Shown: positions 63,028-64,000 of the stretch, piece after piece
Numbering within the stretch: position 1 is the first letter of the stretch
Layout: every line of letters starts with the position of its first letter
Assembly (NCBI RefSeq): GCF_019802255.1
Contig: NZ_JAHYSS010000001.1
Span: forward strand, 767,333-831,332
Direction of reading: 5' to 3'
Length of the DNA stretch: 64,000 nucleotides
Source of the DNA: Pedobacter polysacchareus
GTDB lineage: Bacteria; Bacteroidota; Bacteroidia; Sphingobacteriales; Sphingobacteriaceae
Program-made: the position numbers and the translations under genes
The notes under the pieces: generated by a model
Database searches by the model: none
What the model was told of the DNA's origin: nothing
The model's input: only the letters and a program-made list of their open reading frames with translations

Positions 63028-63128
63028 GCGCATGATCAGTCTGTTTTAAGTATCAGCGCTTCTGTATTTAGATCAGAATTTTGTTTTCAATCACATTTGC
63101 GCTTTCAGAGCACACCTTCTCTTTTAAA

Positions 63129-64000
63129 TCAGACCATTTCTTTTTTAAAGATCTCTTCGATCACTTTGATTTCTTCCGCATAGATGGTCTTCTTTCTGGT
63201 CGAGAAATACAGCGTATTTTCAATCACATCATTTCCTTCCCAGATCACTTTCATCTGTCCGCTTTCTATTTCTTTTCGGCATAAAAAGTCTGGGATGATG
63301 GCTACACCATTTTGTCCGCTTATACAACGTACAATAGAGCTCAGGTTTGGTACAATGTAATTGGGCTTGAAGTCTGGACGCTTATTAAAATTAAGGTGCC
63401 AGAAGCGCCTTAAATGCTCCATATCGGCAGTGGTGCCGTACCAGGTTTGCTGTTTCAGCCAGGTATGTACCTCTTTCATGTCTCCGTTTTGCAGCAATTT
63501 TTCAAAACCAGTCGTGTCCGTCTTGCTGCCGGCAACGAGCACAATCTTTTCTTTTGAAAAGGGCAGGTAATTGATGTTGTTGGAATCTCCTTTTTGTGGG
63601 GTGATGATCAAGTCAAGGATGCCATTATCGAGGTCGCTGAGCATTTCCGGGTATTCTCCGAATTTAATAATCACATTAAATGGAAGACTGGGCAAATAAG
63701 ATTCCAGGGTAAATTGAAAAGTTTCAAAACACATTCCGATGCTGATGGTGGGAGTATCCTTTTCTGTACTCTTATGAAAATGATGCTCGGCAGTTTCCAG
63801 TTTTGTGATCGCATCCAGGATGTAATTGTACAAGACTTTACCTCTTTCCGTAGACACCATTTTCCTGGAGGTCCGATCGAATAGTTTATATCCTACATAG
63901 GCCTCTAAAGAATTGAGGTGTAAACTAACCCCAGGTTGAGAAATGTACAATACCTCTGCTGCGCCGGTTAGCGTTCCCGTTTCATATATCGCTTTAAATG
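63129..64000 (-). CDS. LysR family transcriptional regulator, 3' part
   Basis: The frame is open to the window end, where it gives FKAIYETGTLTGAAEVLY and then ISQPGVSLHLNSLE, the LysR helix-turn-helix. Only the first few codons are missing. The rest is the substrate-binding domain (SIGMCFETFQFTLESYLPSL, LDLIITPQKGDSN, ISGQNGVAIIPDFLC). It faces the SMR exporter gene across a terminator, so it is not obviously its regulator. A target gene may lie divergently beyond the window. Confidence 0.9.
   Translation of the reverse strand, partial: FKAIYETGTLTGAAEVLYISQPGVSLHLNSLEAYVGYKLFDRTSRKMVSTERGKVLYNYILDAITKLETAEHHFHKSTEKDTPTISIGMCFETFQFTLESYLPSLPFNVIIKFGEYPEMLSDLDNGILDLIITPQKGDSNNINYLPFSKEKIVLVAGSKTDTTGFEKLLQNGDMKEVHTWLKQQTWYGTTADMEHLRRFWHLNFNKRPDFKPNYIVPNLSSIVRCISGQNGVAIIPDFLCRKEIESGQMKVIWEGNDVIENTLYFSTRKKTIYAEEIKVIEEIFKKEMV

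Noticed and set aside
1..64000. CRISPR arrays, rRNA genes, prophage or riboswitches
   Set aside because: No regularly spaced repeats, rRNA segments, phage structural genes or recognisable riboswitch leaders were seen on reading the window.

Overview
The window looks like a chromosomal segment of a Bacteroidota bacterium, most likely family Sphingobacteriaceae and close to Pedobacter. Pointers are a SusC/SusD pair driven by an ECF sigma factor and FecR anti-sigma factor, a DUF6266 protein, DUF3078 and head-GIN (DUF2807) proteins, LytTR regulators, AT-rich leaders with few Shine-Dalgarno sites, and several promoters of the TTG-N18..23-TAnnTTTG type. There is no rRNA, CRISPR array or intact prophage. 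One tRNA (Asn) is present.

Layout. 1-5.4 kb: the end of an M61 peptidase, a small outer-membrane protein, and a four-gene minus-strand operon (GT87-like membrane glycosyltransferase, GT2 polyprenyl-phosphate glycosyltransferase, polysaccharide deacetylase, YbhN-like membrane protein) whose logic resembles lipid A or surface-glycan modification. 5.9-11 kb: acyl-CoA synthetase, gamma-glutamyltransferase lipoprotein and an OmpA protein. 11-18 kb: a DUF6266 protein, then a MarR-headed beta-oxidation operon laid out like Bacillus fadN-fadA-fadE. 18-25.2 kb: two FKBP-like lipoproteins, two photolyase/cryptochrome genes with a TIGR01777 epimerase, a secreted small protein, an orphan LytTR regulator, and a decayed MerR/B12-binding-domain regulator. 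25.2-29.3 kb: sucA-sucB. The matching E3 gene (lpd) is at 44.4 kb.

29.4-32.3 kb is the most unusual part: a tight three-gene cassette inserted between housekeeping sucAB and a Sus operon. It encodes an sce7726-family PD-(D/E)XK-like protein, an sce7725/Beta-protein-like protein and a zinc-ribbon/RES-domain protein. I regard it as a candidate defence or toxin system. It is followed by an ECF sigma/FecR/SusC/SusD outer-membrane uptake operon (32.5-39.8 kb), then a head-GIN protein, an M1 peptidase and a CocE/NonD hydrolase on the opposite strand.

45.9-53 kb: an RND efflux system (permease, adaptor, TolC-type channel) behind two tandem TetR regulators. 53-56.9 kb: murB, an ECF sigma factor, a fused lycopene cyclase with a coupled cytochrome-b5-like protein, and a PfkB sugar kinase. 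57-63 kb: tRNA-Asn, an IS1182-like transposase fragment, a secreted protein of unknown role, a LytS-type kinase/LytTR regulator pair followed by a second CocE hydrolase, a DUF3078 protein, an SMR exporter, and a LysR regulator cut by the window end.

The decayed MerR/B12 regulator and the lycopene cyclase separated from other carotenoid genes suggest that a light-response/carotenoid module has been partly lost here, while photolyase/cryptochrome genes were kept.
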